40,629 nucleotides of DNA from Nitrospirota bacterium (GCA_029858285.1 JAOUFN010000002.1:141896-182524); one strand, 5' to 3'; shown: positions 22,003 through 32,053, numbered from the stretch's first letter. Notes: generated by a model from the sequence alone, not told the origin. Numbers and translations are program-made.

Positions 22003-22686
22003 CTATTTGGATTTGCGCGCGGCTTTTTCGGCAATCCCGGACATGCCGAAGCGGCGCGCCAGTTCCGCGGAAACATCCTGCGGCGTCACCCCACCGTTGG
22101 CCAGCGCCACCAGCAGGTGAAACACCAGGTCGGCGGCCTCACCGGTCAACTCCGACGGCGTGCCGCCCTTGGCCGCCAGCAGTACCTCTCCGGCCTCCTC
22201 CGCCACCTTCTTGAGGATGGTATCGGTGCCCTTGGCGAACAGTTTGGCCACGTAGGATGACTCCGGGTCGGCCGCCGCCCGGCGCTCCAGAATCACCCGG
22301 TAGACCTGCTCCAGCACTGGCCCCAGGCCGGGGCTTTCCGGCGCGTCGCGCAGACCGCCCGCGCCGTCCGCCAGATTGAAAAAACAGGTGGGGCTGTCGG
22401 TATGGCAGGCCGGACCGGTCTGCTCCACCTTCACCACCAGGGTGTCACCGTCGCAGTCGAGGCGCAGTTCCCGCACCCGTTGATGGTGGCCGGAAGTCTC
22501 GCCCTTCTTCCACAGCGCCTTGCGGGAGCGGGACCAGAAGTGGGTATAGCCGCTGGACAGGGTCAGCCGCAGACTTTCGGCATTCATCCACGCCAGCATC
22601 AGCACGCGGCCGTCGGCGGCGTCCTGCACCACGGCGGGCACCAGCCCGTCGGCGTTCCATCGGACCGCCTTCTCCAGGGCGCTCAC
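22003..22686 (-). CDS. hisIE: bifunctional PR-AMP cyclohydrolase / PR-ATP pyrophosphatase
   Basis: Catalyses steps two and three of histidine synthesis. The 227-residue protein is a fusion: HisI domain (about 1-115) with [39 protein letters not shown] and the metal residues in [20 protein letters not shown]; HisE domain (about 120-215) with [32 protein letters not shown] and [21 protein letters not shown] 22686 overlaps the hisF stop by four bases. In many beta- and alphaproteobacteria the two are separate, so the fusion is a useful lineage marker. Confidence 0.95.
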   Translation of the reverse strand: MSALEKAVRWNADGLVPAVVQDAADGRVLMLAWMNAESLRLTLSSGYTHFWSRSRKALWKKGETSGHHQRVRELRLDCDGDTLVVKVEQTGPACHTDSPTCFFNLADGAGGLRDAPESPGLGPVLEQVYRVILERRAAADPESSYVAKLFAKGTDTILKKVAEEAGEVLLAAKGGTPSELTGEAADLVFHLLVALANGGVTPQDVSAELARRFGMSGIAEKAARKSK

Positions 22687-23453
22687 AGGCGCACCCGCAC
22701 GCCGCGCTCGGCCAAAAACGCCTTGGCCTGGCCGATGGTATAGGTGCCGAAATGGAAAATGGAGGCCGCCAACACCGCATCGGCGCACCCCTCCACCAAC
22801 CCGTCATGGAGGTGCGCCAGTTCCCCCACGCCGCCAGAGGCGATCAGCGGGATGGTGAGCACCCCGGAGGCGGCGCGGTTGAGGGCATTGTCATAGCCGG
22901 TTTTTTGACCGTCCTGATCCATGCTGGTGAGCAGGATTTCCCCGGCCCCGAGCTCCTCCATGCGCTGTACCCACTGGATAACGTCAATGCCCCGGGCCTT
23001 GCGGCCGCCGTGGGTGTACACCTCCCACCCGGCGGCGGCATCGTCGGGGTTTCTGCGCCGGGCATCCACCGCCACCACGATGCACTGGCTGCCGAAGGCG
23101 CGGGACGCCTCCGCCACGAATTCCGGCCGCTCCACCGCGGCGGTGTTGATACCCACCTTGTCGGCCCCCGCCTGCAGCAAGCGGCGGATGTCCTCCACGG
23201 AGCGCACGCCACCCCCCACGGTCAGGGGAATGAACACCTGTTCGGCGGTCTGCCGCACCACCTCCAGCATGGTGTCGCGCCCCTCGTGGCTGGCGGTGAT
23301 GTCGAGGAACGTCACCTCGTCGGCCCCGGCCGCGTCGTAGGCGGCGGCGATCTGCACCGGGTCGCCGGCGTCCACCAGATTGACGAACGACACCCCTTTG
23401 ACCACGCGGCCGTCCTTCACGTCCAGACACGGGATGATGCGGCGCGCCAGCAC
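22683..23453 (-). CDS. hisF: imidazole glycerol phosphate synthase cyclase subunit
   Basis: TIM-barrel half of IGP synthase; uses ammonia from HisH to make imidazole glycerol phosphate and AICAR. The 256-residue protein has both half-barrel Asp: [16 protein letters not shown] (Asp11) and [13 protein letters not shown], plus the phosphate loops [22 protein letters not shown] and [14 protein letters not shown] 23453 is four bases after the hisA stop with GGAGGG upstream. It forms a heterodimer with HisH, encoded two genes upstream. Confidence 0.97.
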   Translation of the reverse strand: MLARRIIPCLDVKDGRVVKGVSFVNLVDAGDPVQIAAAYDAAGADEVTFLDITASHEGRDTMLEVVRQTAEQVFIPLTVGGGVRSVEDIRRLLQAGADKVGINTAAVERPEFVAEASRAFGSQCIVVAVDARRRNPDDAAAGWEVYTHGGRKARGIDVIQWVQRMEELGAGEILLTSMDQDGQKTGYDNALNRAASGVLTIPLIASGGVGELAHLHDGLVEGCADAVLAASIFHFGTYTIGQAKAFLAERGVRVRL

Positions 23454-23457
23454 GACT

Positions 23458-24192
23458 TCAGCCCTCCCCCGCTGCCAGTTTCAGGGCCGCAGCCAGATCC
23501 AGGGTGCCCTCGTAGATGGCGCGCCCGGTGATGACACCGGTCACGCCGTCGGCCTGCACCGCCAGCAGTTCCCGCACGTGCTCCAGGGTGGACACACCGC
23601 CCGAGGCAATCACCGGGATGCCGCAGCGCCGCGCCACCTCGCGGGTCGCCGCCACGTTGGTGCCGGTCTGCATGCCGTCGCGACCGATGTCGGTGTAGAT
23701 AATGGCGGCGGCGCCCCGCGCAGCCATATCGGCGGCCAGTTCGGCGGCGTCCACGCCGGTCACCTCGGCCCACCCCTGCACCGCCACCCTGCCGTCCGCC
23801 GCATCGATGCCAACCACGATGCGGCCGGGGAATTCGGTGGCGGCCTCGCTCACCAGCTGCGGATTTTTCACCGCCGCGCTGCCCAGAATCACCCGGCCGA
23901 TGCCCGCGTTCAGGTAGGCGCGCACCCGCTGCATGTCGCGGATGCCGCCCCCGACCTCCACCTGCATGTCCACGGCGCCCAGGATGGCGATGATCGCCTC
24001 AAGGTTTTTCGGCTCCCCGGCGAACGCCCCGTCCAGATCCACCACATGCAGCCAACGGGCGCCGAACCCGGCCCAGCGCCGGGCCTGCGTCACCGGGTCG
24101 CTGTCGTAAACGGTGGCGTCCTGCATCCGCCCCTGCTTGAGGCGCACGCACTGGCCATCCTTCAAATCAATGGCCGGAATCACGTCGAACAC
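23458..24192 (-). CDS. hisA: ProFAR isomerase
   Basis: Isomerises ProFAR to PRFAR in histidine synthesis; TIM barrel related to HisF. The 244-residue protein has the catalytic Asp in [15 protein letters not shown] (Asp9) and the second in [12 protein letters not shown], with phosphate loops [23 protein letters not shown] and [15 protein letters not shown] 24192 is preceded by a perfect GGGAGG; only three bases separate it from the hisH stop. Confidence 0.97.
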   Translation of the reverse strand: MFDVIPAIDLKDGQCVRLKQGRMQDATVYDSDPVTQARRWAGFGARWLHVVDLDGAFAGEPKNLEAIIAILGAVDMQVEVGGGIRDMQRVRAYLNAGIGRVILGSAAVKNPQLVSEAATEFPGRIVVGIDAADGRVAVQGWAEVTGVDAAELAADMAARGAAAIIYTDIGRDGMQTGTNVAATREVARRCGIPVIASGGVSTLEHVRELLAVQADGVTGVITGRAIYEGTLDLAAALKLAAGEG

Positions 24193-24195
24193 GGG

Positions 24196-24834
24196 TTAAA
24201 CCTCCCACTCGGCGAAGGCGCGCAGCATGGAAAGGCCCGCGGTGTCGCTCTTTTCCGGATGAAACTGGGTGGCCACCACATTGTCCTTCCACACCGAAGC
24301 GGCAAACAGCACGCCGTACTGGCTGGTGGCGGCCACCACCGACAGGTCGTCCGGCACCGCATGGTAGGAGTGGACAAAGTAGCACCACTCTCCCTCGCCG
24401 ATATGGCGGAACAGAGGTGATTGCCGGGTCACATGCAAACGGTTCCATCCCATGTGGGGCACCTTCAGGCGGGTGTTGCCCTCGGTCATCCCGGCGGGAA
24501 ACGCCACCACGCGGCCAGGGATCACATCCAACCCCTTGTGGATGCCGAACTCCGCCCCCTCGGTGAACAGCAGTTGCATGCCCACGCAGATGCCCAGAAA
24601 CGGCCTGCCGCTCGCCACCACCTGCTGAATGGGGCCGATCAGGCCGTACCCCTCCAGGTTGGCCATGCAGTCGGCAAACGCCCCCACCCCCGGCAGCACC
24701 ACATGGGTGGCGTTGCCGATCACCCGGGCATCCCGGGTCACGATGGCGTCGTAACCGACCTTCGAAAAACCCTTCTGGACGGAACGCAGGTTGCCCCGGC
24801 CGTAGTCGATGATGGCAATGCGCGGCGCGGACAT
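24196..24834 (-). CDS. hisH: imidazole glycerol phosphate synthase glutaminase subunit
   Basis: Class I glutaminase that supplies ammonia to HisF. The 212-residue protein contains the oxyanion region LPGVGAFADCMANL, the nucleophile loop GICVGMQLLF (Cys of GxCxGMQ), and the His-x-Glu pair in ATQFHPEKSDTAGL. Length is normal. It lies seven bases after hisB. Confidence 0.97.
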   Translation of the reverse strand: MSAPRIAIIDYGRGNLRSVQKGFSKVGYDAIVTRDARVIGNATHVVLPGVGAFADCMANLEGYGLIGPIQQVVASGRPFLGICVGMQLLFTEGAEFGIHKGLDVIPGRVVAFPAGMTEGNTRLKVPHMGWNRLHVTRQSPLFRHIGEGEWCYFVHSYHAVPDDLSVVAATSQYGVLFAASVWKDNVVATQFHPEKSDTAGLSMLRAFAEWEV

Positions 24835-24841
24835 TGGAACC

Positions 24842-25450
24842 CTATAGACTCCCTTTGGTGGAGGGCACGTCGTCGCGGCGGGAGTCCTTGCGGGTGGCCT
24901 CGTCCAGCGCGCGCCCGAAGGCTTTGAAAATGCCCTCGAGAATGTGGTGGGTGTTCTCGCCGTAGGGCACTACCACGTGCAGGTTCATTTTGGCCGCCGA
25001 CGCCAGGGTCTCGAAAAAGTGCTTGAAGATAGCGCCGTTCATGTCCCCCACCCGGTAGCCGTGGGGGAATTCCGCCTGCCAGATGAAATGGGCGCGCCCC
25101 GACAGGTCCACGGTGACATCCGCCAGCGCCTCGTCCATGGGCACGCGGGCGTGGCCAAAACGCAGCACCCCGCGCTTGTCCCCCAGCGCCTCGGTGAGGG
25201 CCTGCCCGAACACAATGGCCACATCCTCTACGGTGTGGTGCTCGTCGATCTGCAGATCACCCTGCGCCGCCACGTCCAGATCGAACAGGCCGTGTTTGCG
25301 CACATGGTCCAGCATGTGGTCGAAAAACGGCAGGCCGGTGTGGCTCTTGCCCTTGCCGGAACCGTCCAGCCCCAGGCTCAGGGTGATGTCCGTCTCCTTG
25401 GTGGCGCGTTGGACGGTGGCGCTGCGGGTTTGCGGGCGGCTGGCACTCAC
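24842..25450 (-). CDS. hisB: imidazoleglycerol-phosphate dehydratase
   Basis: Dehydrates imidazole glycerol phosphate to imidazole acetol phosphate. The 202-residue protein is the monofunctional form (no histidinol-phosphatase domain). Both metal motifs are visible: HTGLPFFDHMLDHVRKHG and DEHHTVEDVAIVFGQAL in the first half, and HHILEGIFKAFGRALDEA in the second. GTG 25450 has an AAGGAG 7 bases upstream. The 86-base gap before it, where hisC stands in many proteobacteria, holds only hairpins. Confidence 0.96.
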   Translation of the reverse strand: MSASRPQTRSATVQRATKETDITLSLGLDGSGKGKSHTGLPFFDHMLDHVRKHGLFDLDVAAQGDLQIDEHHTVEDVAIVFGQALTEALGDKRGVLRFGHARVPMDEALADVTVDLSGRAHFIWQAEFPHGYRVGDMNGAIFKHFFETLASAAKMNLHVVVPYGENTHHILEGIFKAFGRALDEATRKDSRRDDVPSTKGSL

Positions 25451-25496
25451 GGTGGGTCTCCTTGTGGCTCCCGACGGCACGGCTCCGATGGAATGT

Positions 25497-25560
25497 CTCC
25501 GGAAGAGCTTCTCCGGAGGAACCTTCCACCCGAGGGTCACCCCGGGGGCAGTTCCCCGGG
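25497..25560 (-). other. two hairpins between hisD and hisB
   Basis: First, CTCCGGA (25497-25503) with TCCGGAG (25512-25518), 7-bp stem and 8-base loop. Second, CCCGGGG (25541-25547) with CCCCGGG (25554-25560), 7-bp stem and 6-base loop, overlapping the last codons of hisD. No T-run follows either, so they are more likely to stabilise or process the message, or lower read-through, than to terminate it. Confidence 0.5.
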
Positions 25561-26850
25561 CGGGGTTTGCAGACGAACGGTGACCGAATGACTGTGGGCG
25601 GTCAACCCCTCCACGTCCGACAGTGTCTTGCAGGTGTCGGCGACATCCAGAAACGCCTGCCTCCCATAGCGGATCACGCTGGTCTTCTTGATAAAGTCGT
25701 CCACGTTGAGGGGCGACGAAAAGCGCGCCGTACCGCCAGTGGGCAACACATGGTCCGGGCCCGCCACATAGTCGCCGATGGCCTCCGGGGTGTAATGACC
25801 GAGGAAAACCGCGCCCGCGTTGTGGATGGCGGGCAACAACGCCTCCGGGTCGGCCACCGCCAGCTCCAGATGCTCCGGAGCCACGCGGTTGGCCACCTGC
25901 ACGGCCTCCTCCAGGGAGGCGGTGATGATGATGGTGCCGAAGCGCTTGATCGACTGTTTGGCAATACGCACTCGGGGCAACACCTTGAGCTGTGCCGCCA
26001 CCTGTTTTTCCACCGCCTTGGCCAAATCCTCCGAGGGGGTCACCAGAATGGCGCTGGCCAGTTCGTCGTGCTCCGCCTGGGACAGCAGGTCGGCCGCGAC
26101 GAACGCCGGGTGGGCGGAGTCGTCGGCAATCACCAGAATCTCGCTGGGACCGGCGATCATGTCGATGTTCACCTGGCCAAACACCATTTTCTTGGCGGTG
26201 GCCACATAGATATTGCCGGGCCCCACGATGGTGTCCACCCGCGGCACGCTGGCGGTACCCCATGCCAGGGCGGCCACCGCCTGGGCGCCGCCGATGCGGA
26301 ACCCTACATCCACACCGGCCAGATCGGCGGCCACCAGAATGTGCGGATTGACCTCCCCGCCGGGGGTGGGGCTGACCATCACCACCCGTTCCACACCCGC
26401 CACTTTGGCCGGAATCGCGTTCATCAGCACCGTGGAGGGATAGGCCGCCTTGCCACCGGGGACGTAAATCCCCGCCGCCGCCAGCGGGCGGATGATCTGC
26501 CCCAGACTGATGCCGGACCCGGCCTCATAGCGGTACCCCTGGCGCACCTGCCGCTGGTGAAAGGAGCGGATGCGTTCGGCGGCGTAGCGCAGTGCCTCCA
26601 CCACCCTGGGGTCGGCGGCGCGGTAAGCTTTTTCGTAGTCGTCACGGCTGAACGCCATGCGCTCCGGGGTGAGGGTCACCCGGTCGAAGCGGGTGGTGTA
26701 TTCGCACACTGCCGCGTCGCCCCGCTGGCGCACCGCGTCGAGGATCTCCCGCACCGTGCTGGCCACCCCCAGGTCGTCGGCATCACCCCGCGCCGCCAGC
26801 AGCGCCAGTTGCGCGTCACATTTTGCCGTTCCCGCGTGCACCACCCGCAT
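25537..26850 (-). CDS. hisD: histidinol dehydrogenase
   Basis: Zn-dependent two-step oxidation of histidinol to histidine. The 437-residue protein has the family signature region with PGGKAAYPSTVLMNAIPAKVAGV, NIYVATAKKMVFGQVNIDMIAGPSE and LLSQAEHDELASAILVT (active-site Glu/His area), then APEHLELAVADPEALL and FLGHYTPEAIGDYVAGPDHVLPTGG. The C-terminus LQTPPGELPPG is an unusual Pro/Gly tail encoded by a GC palindrome. ATG 26850 has AAAGGGA upstream and is two bases from the hisG stop. Confidence 0.97.
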   Translation of the reverse strand: MRVVHAGTAKCDAQLALLAARGDADDLGVASTVREILDAVRQRGDAAVCEYTTRFDRVTLTPERMAFSRDDYEKAYRAADPRVVEALRYAAERIRSFHQRQVRQGYRYEAGSGISLGQIIRPLAAAGIYVPGGKAAYPSTVLMNAIPAKVAGVERVVMVSPTPGGEVNPHILVAADLAGVDVGFRIGGAQAVAALAWGTASVPRVDTIVGPGNIYVATAKKMVFGQVNIDMIAGPSEILVIADDSAHPAFVAADLLSQAEHDELASAILVTPSEDLAKAVEKQVAAQLKVLPRVRIAKQSIKRFGTIIITASLEEAVQVANRVAPEHLELAVADPEALLPAIHNAGAVFLGHYTPEAIGDYVAGPDHVLPTGGTARFSSPLNVDDFIKKTSVIRYGRQAFLDVADTCKTLSDVEGLTAHSHSVTVRLQTPPGELPPG

Positions 26851-26852
26851 GC

Positions 26853-27509
26853 TCAGCGTCCCTTTCCGCTCTTGAGCGCCGCCTGCGCCGCCTGCTGCAA
26901 CGCCTCCAGCAGGGGAGCAAGGCGGGCGTGCTTGACCTTCATGCTGGCGCGATTGACCACCAGCCGGGCGGTGGACTCCCAGATGGTTTCCAGTTCCACC
27001 AGGCCATTTTCCTTAAGGGTGCGACCGGTGGAAACCAGGTCCACGATGCAGTCCGCCATGCCCACCAGCGGCGCCAGCTCCATGGAGCCGTACAGCTTGA
27101 TGATCTCCACCGTCACCCCCTTGGACAGGAAGTGGGCCTCGGCCACGGCGGGATACTTGGTGGCCACCCGCAGGCGGGTGCCGGGGCGGTCGTCCAGACT
27201 GAAGCCCTGACGCGTGGCCACCGCCATGCGGCAGTACCCCACCCCCAGATCCACCGGTTCATAAAGCGCATCCGGGTATTCGGCCAGCACGTCGCGTCCC
27301 GCCACGCCAAGGTCGGCACCGCCGTGCTCCACATAAGCGGGCACGTCCGCAGCGCGCACCACCAGAAAGCGGTCGCCGTCCGGATTTTCGAACAGCAGCC
27401 GTCGTCCGGGGTCGTCCAGCCCCTCGTGGTACAGCCCCACCGCCCGGAACAGGGGCAGGGTTTCCTCCAGCAGCTTGCCCTTGGAAAGGGCGATGGTGAT
27501 CGCAGTCAT
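26853..27509 (-). CDS. hisG: ATP phosphoribosyltransferase, short form
   Basis: First step of histidine synthesis: ATP plus PRPP to PR-ATP. The 218-residue protein is the short HisG, which lacks the C-terminal regulatory ACT-like domain and normally requires HisZ for activity and feedback by histidine. Visible are ITIALSKGKLLEETLPLF, EHGGADLGVAGRDVL, the PRPP loop DCIVDLVSTGRTLKENGLVE. ATG 27509 follows the murA stop by 28 bases. No hisZ lies in the window. Confidence 0.95.
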   Translation of the reverse strand: MTAITIALSKGKLLEETLPLFRAVGLYHEGLDDPGRRLLFENPDGDRFLVVRAADVPAYVEHGGADLGVAGRDVLAEYPDALYEPVDLGVGYCRMAVATRQGFSLDDRPGTRLRVATKYPAVAEAHFLSKGVTVEIIKLYGSMELAPLVGMADCIVDLVSTGRTLKENGLVELETIWESTARLVVNRASMKVKHARLAPLLEALQQAAQAALKSGKGR

Positions 27510-27537
27510 GATGTGGCCCTTGCGGCTTCCTTTCCGG

Positions 27538-28797
27538 TCAGCCGCGCATGGTGGCGCGGGATACTTCCGCCCCCAGTACGCCCAGTTTGTGCTCCAGCCG
27601 TTCGTAGCCACGGTCCAGGTGGTAGATGCGACGCACCAGGGTCTCGCCGTCCGCCACCAGTCCGGCCAGCACCAGTCCGGCGGAGGCGCGCAGATCGGTG
27701 GCCATGACCTCGGCGCTGGACAGCTTTTCTACCCCGGTGACCACGGCGTTTTGACCCTCGAGGCGAATGTTGGCGCCCATGCGGGCGTACTCCGCCACGT
27801 GGGTAAAACGGCTCTCGAAAACGGTTTCCGACACGATGCCCATTCCGTCCGCCACACTCATCAATGCCATGAACTGGGCCTGCAGGTCGGTGGGAAAGCC
27901 GGGATGCGGCTGGGTACGGATGCTCACCGCGTGCAACCGCCGCTCCACCCGGGTGCGGATGGTGGTGGCGGTCACCTCCACGGATGCCCCTGCCTCGCGC
28001 AATTTCTGGATCAGCGCCTCAAGATGCGCCGGCCGCGTCCCGGTGACGGTCACGTCCCCGCCGGTGATGGCCCCGGCCAGCATCAGCGTGCCCACTTCAA
28101 TACGGTCCGGAATCATAGCATGGCGGGCGCCGGACAGGTCGCGGACCCCCTCCACCACCACCCGGCCGCTGCCGGCACCGTCGATGCGCGCCCCCATTTT
28201 CACCAGAAAATCGCAGACATCCTTCACCTCGGGCTCGCAGGCGGCGTTTTCCAGAATGGTCACGCCGTCCGCCAGCGCTGCGGCCATGATCAGGTTCATG
28301 GTGCCGGTGACGGTGGGGAAATCCAGGTACAGCCGGGCCCCTTTCAGGCGGCTGGCTTTGGCATGTACATAGCCGTGCTGGATGGAGATCTCCGCCCCCA
28401 TGCGCGCCAGCCCCTCCAGGTGCAGGTTGATGGGGCGTGCGCCGATGGCGCAGCCGCCGGGCAGGGACACCCGCGCCTCCCCGGTGCGGGCCAGCAACGG
28501 CCCCAACACCAGAATCGACGCGCGCATGGTCTTCACCAGGTCGTAGGGTGCCTCGCACGCGGTCAGGGTGCGCGCCTGGGCGGTGACCACGCCGCCCTGC
28601 ACCTGCACATCCACCCCCAGCGCCTGGAGCAGTTGCACCATGGTGCGCACGTCCGCCAGATTCGGCACCCGCTCAATCGTGCAGGGGTCCGCGGTAAGCA
28701 GGGTGGCGGCGAGCAGCGGCAGCGCGGCGTTCTTGGCGCCGTCGGCGGGAATTTCACCGGCCAGTCGGGTGCCCCCCTTGATGCGGAATGCTTCCAT
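27538..28797 (-). CDS. murA: UDP-N-acetylglucosamine 1-carboxyvinyltransferase
   Basis: First committed step of peptidoglycan synthesis: transfers enolpyruvate from PEP to UDP-GlcNAc; cytosolic; the fosfomycin target. The 419-residue protein contains the substrate Lys22 ([10 protein letters not shown]), active-site Cys116 in [12 protein letters not shown] (Cys rather than the Asp of resistant forms), and the paired inside-out barrel repeats. ATG 28797 has GGAGGA 8 bases upstream. Its place between prmC and hisG matches the gene order of many proteobacteria. Confidence 0.97.
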   Translation of the reverse strand: MEAFRIKGGTRLAGEIPADGAKNAALPLLAATLLTADPCTIERVPNLADVRTMVQLLQALGVDVQVQGGVVTAQARTLTACEAPYDLVKTMRASILVLGPLLARTGEARVSLPGGCAIGARPINLHLEGLARMGAEISIQHGYVHAKASRLKGARLYLDFPTVTGTMNLIMAAALADGVTILENAACEPEVKDVCDFLVKMGARIDGAGSGRVVVEGVRDLSGARHAMIPDRIEVGTLMLAGAITGGDVTVTGTRPAHLEALIQKLREAGASVEVTATTIRTRVERRLHAVSIRTQPHPGFPTDLQAQFMALMSVADGMGIVSETVFESRFTHVAEYARMGANIRLEGQNAVVTGVEKLSSAEVMATDLRASAGLVLAGLVADGETLVRRIYHLDRGYERLEHKLGVLGAEVSRATMRG

Positions 28798-28801
28798 GTG
28801 T

Positions 28802-29704
28802 TCAGTCCTCCCTGTCGGGGCCCGTGGCCACGACCATGCGCTCACGGCCGCCCAGGTCGGACTCCACCGCAACCGTGCGGAACCCGGCGCGGCGGGCGAT
28901 GTCCGCCACCGCCTGCCCCTGGGTCCAGCCAATTTCCACCACCACAATACCGCCAGGCAACAGGTGCCGGGGCGCCCCGGCAAAGATGCGGCGGTAAAAC
29001 TCCAGACCGTCTTCCCCTCCCAGCAGTGCCCGGCGCGGCTCGAAGTCGCGCACCTCGGGCGCGGCCAATTGCCACTCCTCCGGCGTCAGGTAGGGGGGGT
29101 TGGAGACGATCAGATGAAACCGCTCCCCGGTTTGCAACGGTGCGTACAGATCCCCTTCCAGCAACCGCACCCGCCCGGCGACTCCGGCGGTCGCAGCATT
29201 TTGCCTTGCTACCGCCAGTGCCTCGCCGCAAACATCCACCCCGGTCACCCGGGCCGTGGGCCATTCGGCCACAATCGACAGGGCCATGCAACCGCTGCCA
29301 GCGCCCAGATCAAGCACCTGCGGCCGGGTGATTCCCCGCCCCCGCAGATCGCCCAGCGCCCTCAGGGCCCGTTCCACCACCTCCTCGGTCTCCCCCCGCG
29401 GGATCAGGGTGGCGGGAGTGACGCAAAGCTCCAGGGTACGGAACGGCTGATCCCCCAGGATGTATTGCAGCGGCTCACGGGCCGCACGCCGTGCGATCAT
29501 GGCCTCGAAGGCTGCCTGCCCGGCCGCCGCCAGGGGGCGTTCCGGATCGGTCAGCAGGGCCAGACGCCCCACGCCCAGCACCCGCGCCAGAAGACGCTCG
29601 GCATCATGACGCGGCTCTTCGACGCCGACTGCCGCCAGCCGCGCCACGGCCTCGCTCAGCGCCGCGCCCGCACGGACCGGGGTTTCCATGGAGAGGCCGC
29701 CCAC
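28802..29704 (-). CDS. prmC: release factor glutamine methyltransferase
   Basis: Methylates the Gln of the GGQ motif in RF1 and RF2. The protein has 300 residues from GTG 29704 or 295 from ATG 29689. The N-terminal helical domain ends [33 protein letters not shown]; the SAM motif is [15 protein letters not shown] and the catalytic motif NPPY sits in [14 protein letters not shown]. The GTG has a GGAG 11 bases upstream and lies five bases after the prfA stop. It is directly downstream of its substrate's gene. Confidence 0.95.
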   Translation of the reverse strand: MGGLSMETPVRAGAALSEAVARLAAVGVEEPRHDAERLLARVLGVGRLALLTDPERPLAAAGQAAFEAMIARRAAREPLQYILGDQPFRTLELCVTPATLIPRGETEEVVERALRALGDLRGRGITRPQVLDLGAGSGCMALSIVAEWPTARVTGVDVCGEALAVARQNAATAGVAGRVRLLEGDLYAPLQTGERFHLIVSNPPYLTPEEWQLAAPEVRDFEPRRALLGGEDGLEFYRRIFAGAPRHLLPGGIVVVEIGWTQGQAVADIARRAGFRTVAVESDLGGRERMVVATGPDRED

Positions 29705-29709
29705 CGTTT

Positions 29710-30810
29710 TTATAACTCCCCGAGGAGCGCAGCCTGATCGTGGGCGATCAGGGCATCGACGATTTCGTCGAAGCCGTGTCCGTCCATGATCTGGTCCAGC
29801 TTGTGCAAAGTCAGCCCGATGCGGTGATCGGTCACCCGGTTCTGGGGATAATTGTAGGTGCGGATCTTTTCACTGCGCTCGCCGCTGCCCACCATGTCGC
29901 GGCGCTGCTCGGAACGCTCGGCGGCCAGCCGCTCCTCCTGCGCCTTGACCATGCGCGAACGCAGCATGGACATGGCCCGATCCTTGTTCTTGTGCTGGGA
30001 GCGCTCGTCCTGGCACTGCACCACGATACCGGTGGGGTTATGGGTGATGCGCACGGCGGAACTGGTCTTGTTGACGTGCTGCCCCCCGGACCCGGAGGCG
30101 CGGTAATAGTCGATCCTCAAGTCGGCGGGGTTGATGTCCACATCGGCCTCGCGCACCTCGGGCAGTACCGCCACGGTGCAGGTGGAGGTGTGGATGCGCC
30201 CCTGCGCCTCGGTGGCGGGAACCCGCTGCACCCGGTGTACCCCGGCCTCGTACTTGAGGCGGGCGTAGACGCCCCGGCCGGTCACCTGCACCACCATCTC
30301 GCGAAAGCCGCCTTTTTCGGAATCGGAGGAAGTCACCTCCTCCATGCGCCAGCCACGCGCTTCCGCGTAACGGGTGTAGGCGCGCAACAGGTCACCGGCG
30401 AAAATGGCGGCCTCGTCGCCCCCGGCGCCGGCACGAATTTCCAGAAACACGTTGGCGTTGTCGTGCGGATCGCGCGGCACCAGCAGCCGCTTCAGGCCCT
30501 CGGCGGCCTCGGCCTCTTTTTCCGCCAGATCGCGGCACTCGGCATCGGCCAGATCACGCATCTCGGGATCGTCCGACTCGCACATCTCGGCGGTGTCGGA
30601 GAGCTGGCGCAGGATTTTTTCGTAGGCGGCGAAAGCCTCTGCCACCTCCTCGACCTCGGCCGCCTCCTGGGCGCACTCCCGGTAGCGGGCCGCGTCGGCA
30701 GCGATCACCGGATCGGCAAGGCGGTCGGTAAGCTCCCGGTGCTTCTCGGCAATGCCCAGGAGTTTTTCCCTAAGGCTGTCCGAGAGGCTGCCGTTGGCAC
30801 CGGCGGTCAC
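29710..30810 (-). CDS. prfA: peptide chain release factor 1
   Basis: Recognises UAA and UAG stop codons and triggers peptidyl-tRNA hydrolysis. The 366-residue protein has the RF1-type tripeptide Pro-Ala-Thr at 198-200 (RF2 would have Ser-Pro-Phe) and GGQ at 242-244 in [21 protein letters not shown] 30810 has AGGTG upstream. It follows rpmE by 27 bases and precedes prmC, which modifies it. Confidence 0.97.
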   Translation of the reverse strand: MTAGANGSLSDSLREKLLGIAEKHRELTDRLADPVIAADAARYRECAQEAAEVEEVAEAFAAYEKILRQLSDTAEMCESDDPEMRDLADAECRDLAEKEAEAAEGLKRLLVPRDPHDNANVFLEIRAGAGGDEAAIFAGDLLRAYTRYAEARGWRMEEVTSSDSEKGGFREMVVQVTGRGVYARLKYEAGVHRVQRVPATEAQGRIHTSTCTVAVLPEVREADVDINPADLRIDYYRASGSGGQHVNKTSSAVRITHNPTGIVVQCQDERSQHKNKDRAMSMLRSRMVKAQEERLAAERSEQRRDMVGSGERSEKIRTYNYPQNRVTDHRIGLTLHKLDQIMDGHGFDEIVDALIAHDQAALLGEL

Positions 30811-30837
30811 CGGGTCACCTGCAGCAAGGGGGTGGGG

Positions 30838-31038
30838 CTATTTCTGCGCGTAACGCTTTTTGAAGCGCTCCACCCGGCCCTCGGTATCCAGCATTTTCTG
30901 GGTACCGGTGAAGAACGGATGGCACTCGGAGCAGATTTCCACCGAGATCTTGTCCATGGTGGAGCGAGTGTTGAATTCGTTGCCACAGGCGCAGTGCACC
31001 TTGGTGTCGTGATAGTCCGGGTGAATGCCTTCCTTCAT
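30838..31038 (-). CDS. rpmE: 50S ribosomal protein L31, zinc-binding form
   Basis: A 66-residue large-subunit protein near the central protuberance. It begins [22 protein letters not shown] and carries four Cys (16, 18, 36, 39) in CAC and CSEC, the zinc-containing (C+) type; bacteria often replace it with a Cys-free paralogue under zinc limitation. GGAGAT lies about 10 bases before ATG 31038. It opens the long run to hinT. Confidence 0.96.
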   Translation of the reverse strand: MKEGIHPDYHDTKVHCACGNEFNTRSTMDKISVEICSECHPFFTGTQKMLDTEGRVERFKKRYAQK

Positions 31039-31114
31039 GGCGCGCGCGATCTCCAAACAAAAAAAGCCGCCGGGGCGTGCCGAAACCAGCCTCAGCCTAC
31101 CTCGGGAATCGGAC

Positions 31115-31123
31115 ATTCTAACA
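31115..31123 (-). promoter_or_regulatory. extended -10 promoter of the rpmE-to-hinT run
   Basis: Minus strand: TGT-TAGAAT (31115-31123), an extended -10 (TGn plus five of six). No good -35 is visible, which such promoters can tolerate. The start would be near 31108, about 70 bases before rpmE. A T-run lies in the leader at 31059-31065. Confidence 0.5.
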
Positions 31124-31185
31124 CTGTAACCGCTAAAAAACCAGCTTTCCCGCACACAGCGCCCCCTCGCGCGCGCCCCCAGGTG

Positions 31186-31920
31186 TCAGGCCCGCTCCAG
31201 ATGAAAATCGGCGCCATCGAAACGCAGATAGGTGAAGTGCCGAATCCAGTCCCCCAGGTTGACGTAAAAGCGCGGTCGCCTCCCCTCGACAGCTTCCTCC
31301 TGCTCGAAGACAGGGTGGTGGCAGTGCCCCAGAACCACGCCATCGAACCCCTCCATCCATTGCCCCCGGGCGTATTCGGAAAACAGGGGCGGCAGGTGGG
31401 CCGCATAGCTGGCGGTGTAGCGTTTATTCTCGGCAAAGCGCCGGGCGATGGACAGCACCCCCTCCGGCGGCACCGTGCGGGACAACATTTTCATCGGCAG
31501 GGAGCGCAACGCGGCGCGCAGAAACCGGTAACCCCGGTCGCTCGGATCCACCAGGTCGCCATGGGCCAGCAGCAGCCTCCGCCCCCCCAGGGTGACCACC
31601 GCCTGATCCGGGTGCACCGTGGCCCCCAGACGGTGGGCAAAGAAACGCCCCAGGTCCAGGTCGTGGTTGCCCTCCACAAAGTGCAGGCGGGTGCCGGTTG
31701 CGCTCAGTTGTTGCAGGGATTCCACCACCGGCCGATAGCGCTCGGGGACGGACGCAAACCCCATCCAGAAGGCAAAGAAATCGCCCAGGATGAACAGCTC
31801 GGGCAACCCCCCGGGAAGGTCCGCAAGACCCCCCAGAAATGCCAGCATGCGCTGGTAGTTGGCGTCCCCCGGCTGCGACAGGTGGGCGTCGGAAATAAAT
31901 ATCGCTTGGGCGGGGAGCAT
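31186..31920 (-). CDS. lpxH: UDP-2,3-diacylglucosamine diphosphatase
   Basis: Fourth step of lipid A synthesis: hydrolyses UDP-2,3-diacylglucosamine to lipid X and UMP at the inner face of the inner membrane. The 244-residue metallophosphoesterase shows ISDAHLS (11-13), GDFFAFWMG (46-54, the LpxH version of GDxxD with an aromatic patch), GNHD (84-87), LAHGD, and VLGHCHHP. Middle insert KMLSRTVPPEGVLSIARRFAENKRY is the lid. ATG 31920 starts the conserved protein; the ribosome site is weak. It lies 133 bases after rho. Confidence 0.87.
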   Translation of the reverse strand: MLPAQAIFISDAHLSQPGDANYQRMLAFLGGLADLPGGLPELFILGDFFAFWMGFASVPERYRPVVESLQQLSATGTRLHFVEGNHDLDLGRFFAHRLGATVHPDQAVVTLGGRRLLLAHGDLVDPSDRGYRFLRAALRSLPMKMLSRTVPPEGVLSIARRFAENKRYTASYAAHLPPLFSEYARGQWMEGFDGVVLGHCHHPVFEQEEAVEGRRPRFYVNLGDWIRHFTYLRFDGADFHLERA

Positions 31921-32053
31921 GGAGGTCAGTTGTGGGTTCCGCGCTGGTGGTTCACAGGTCTGCCTCTGGCCGCCCGCCCGACAGCCCGGCGACCCCGGCC
32001 CGCGCATGGCCACATGCCGTGGTTGCGCCGCTTTCGCCCGCCGGGCTTCCCGG

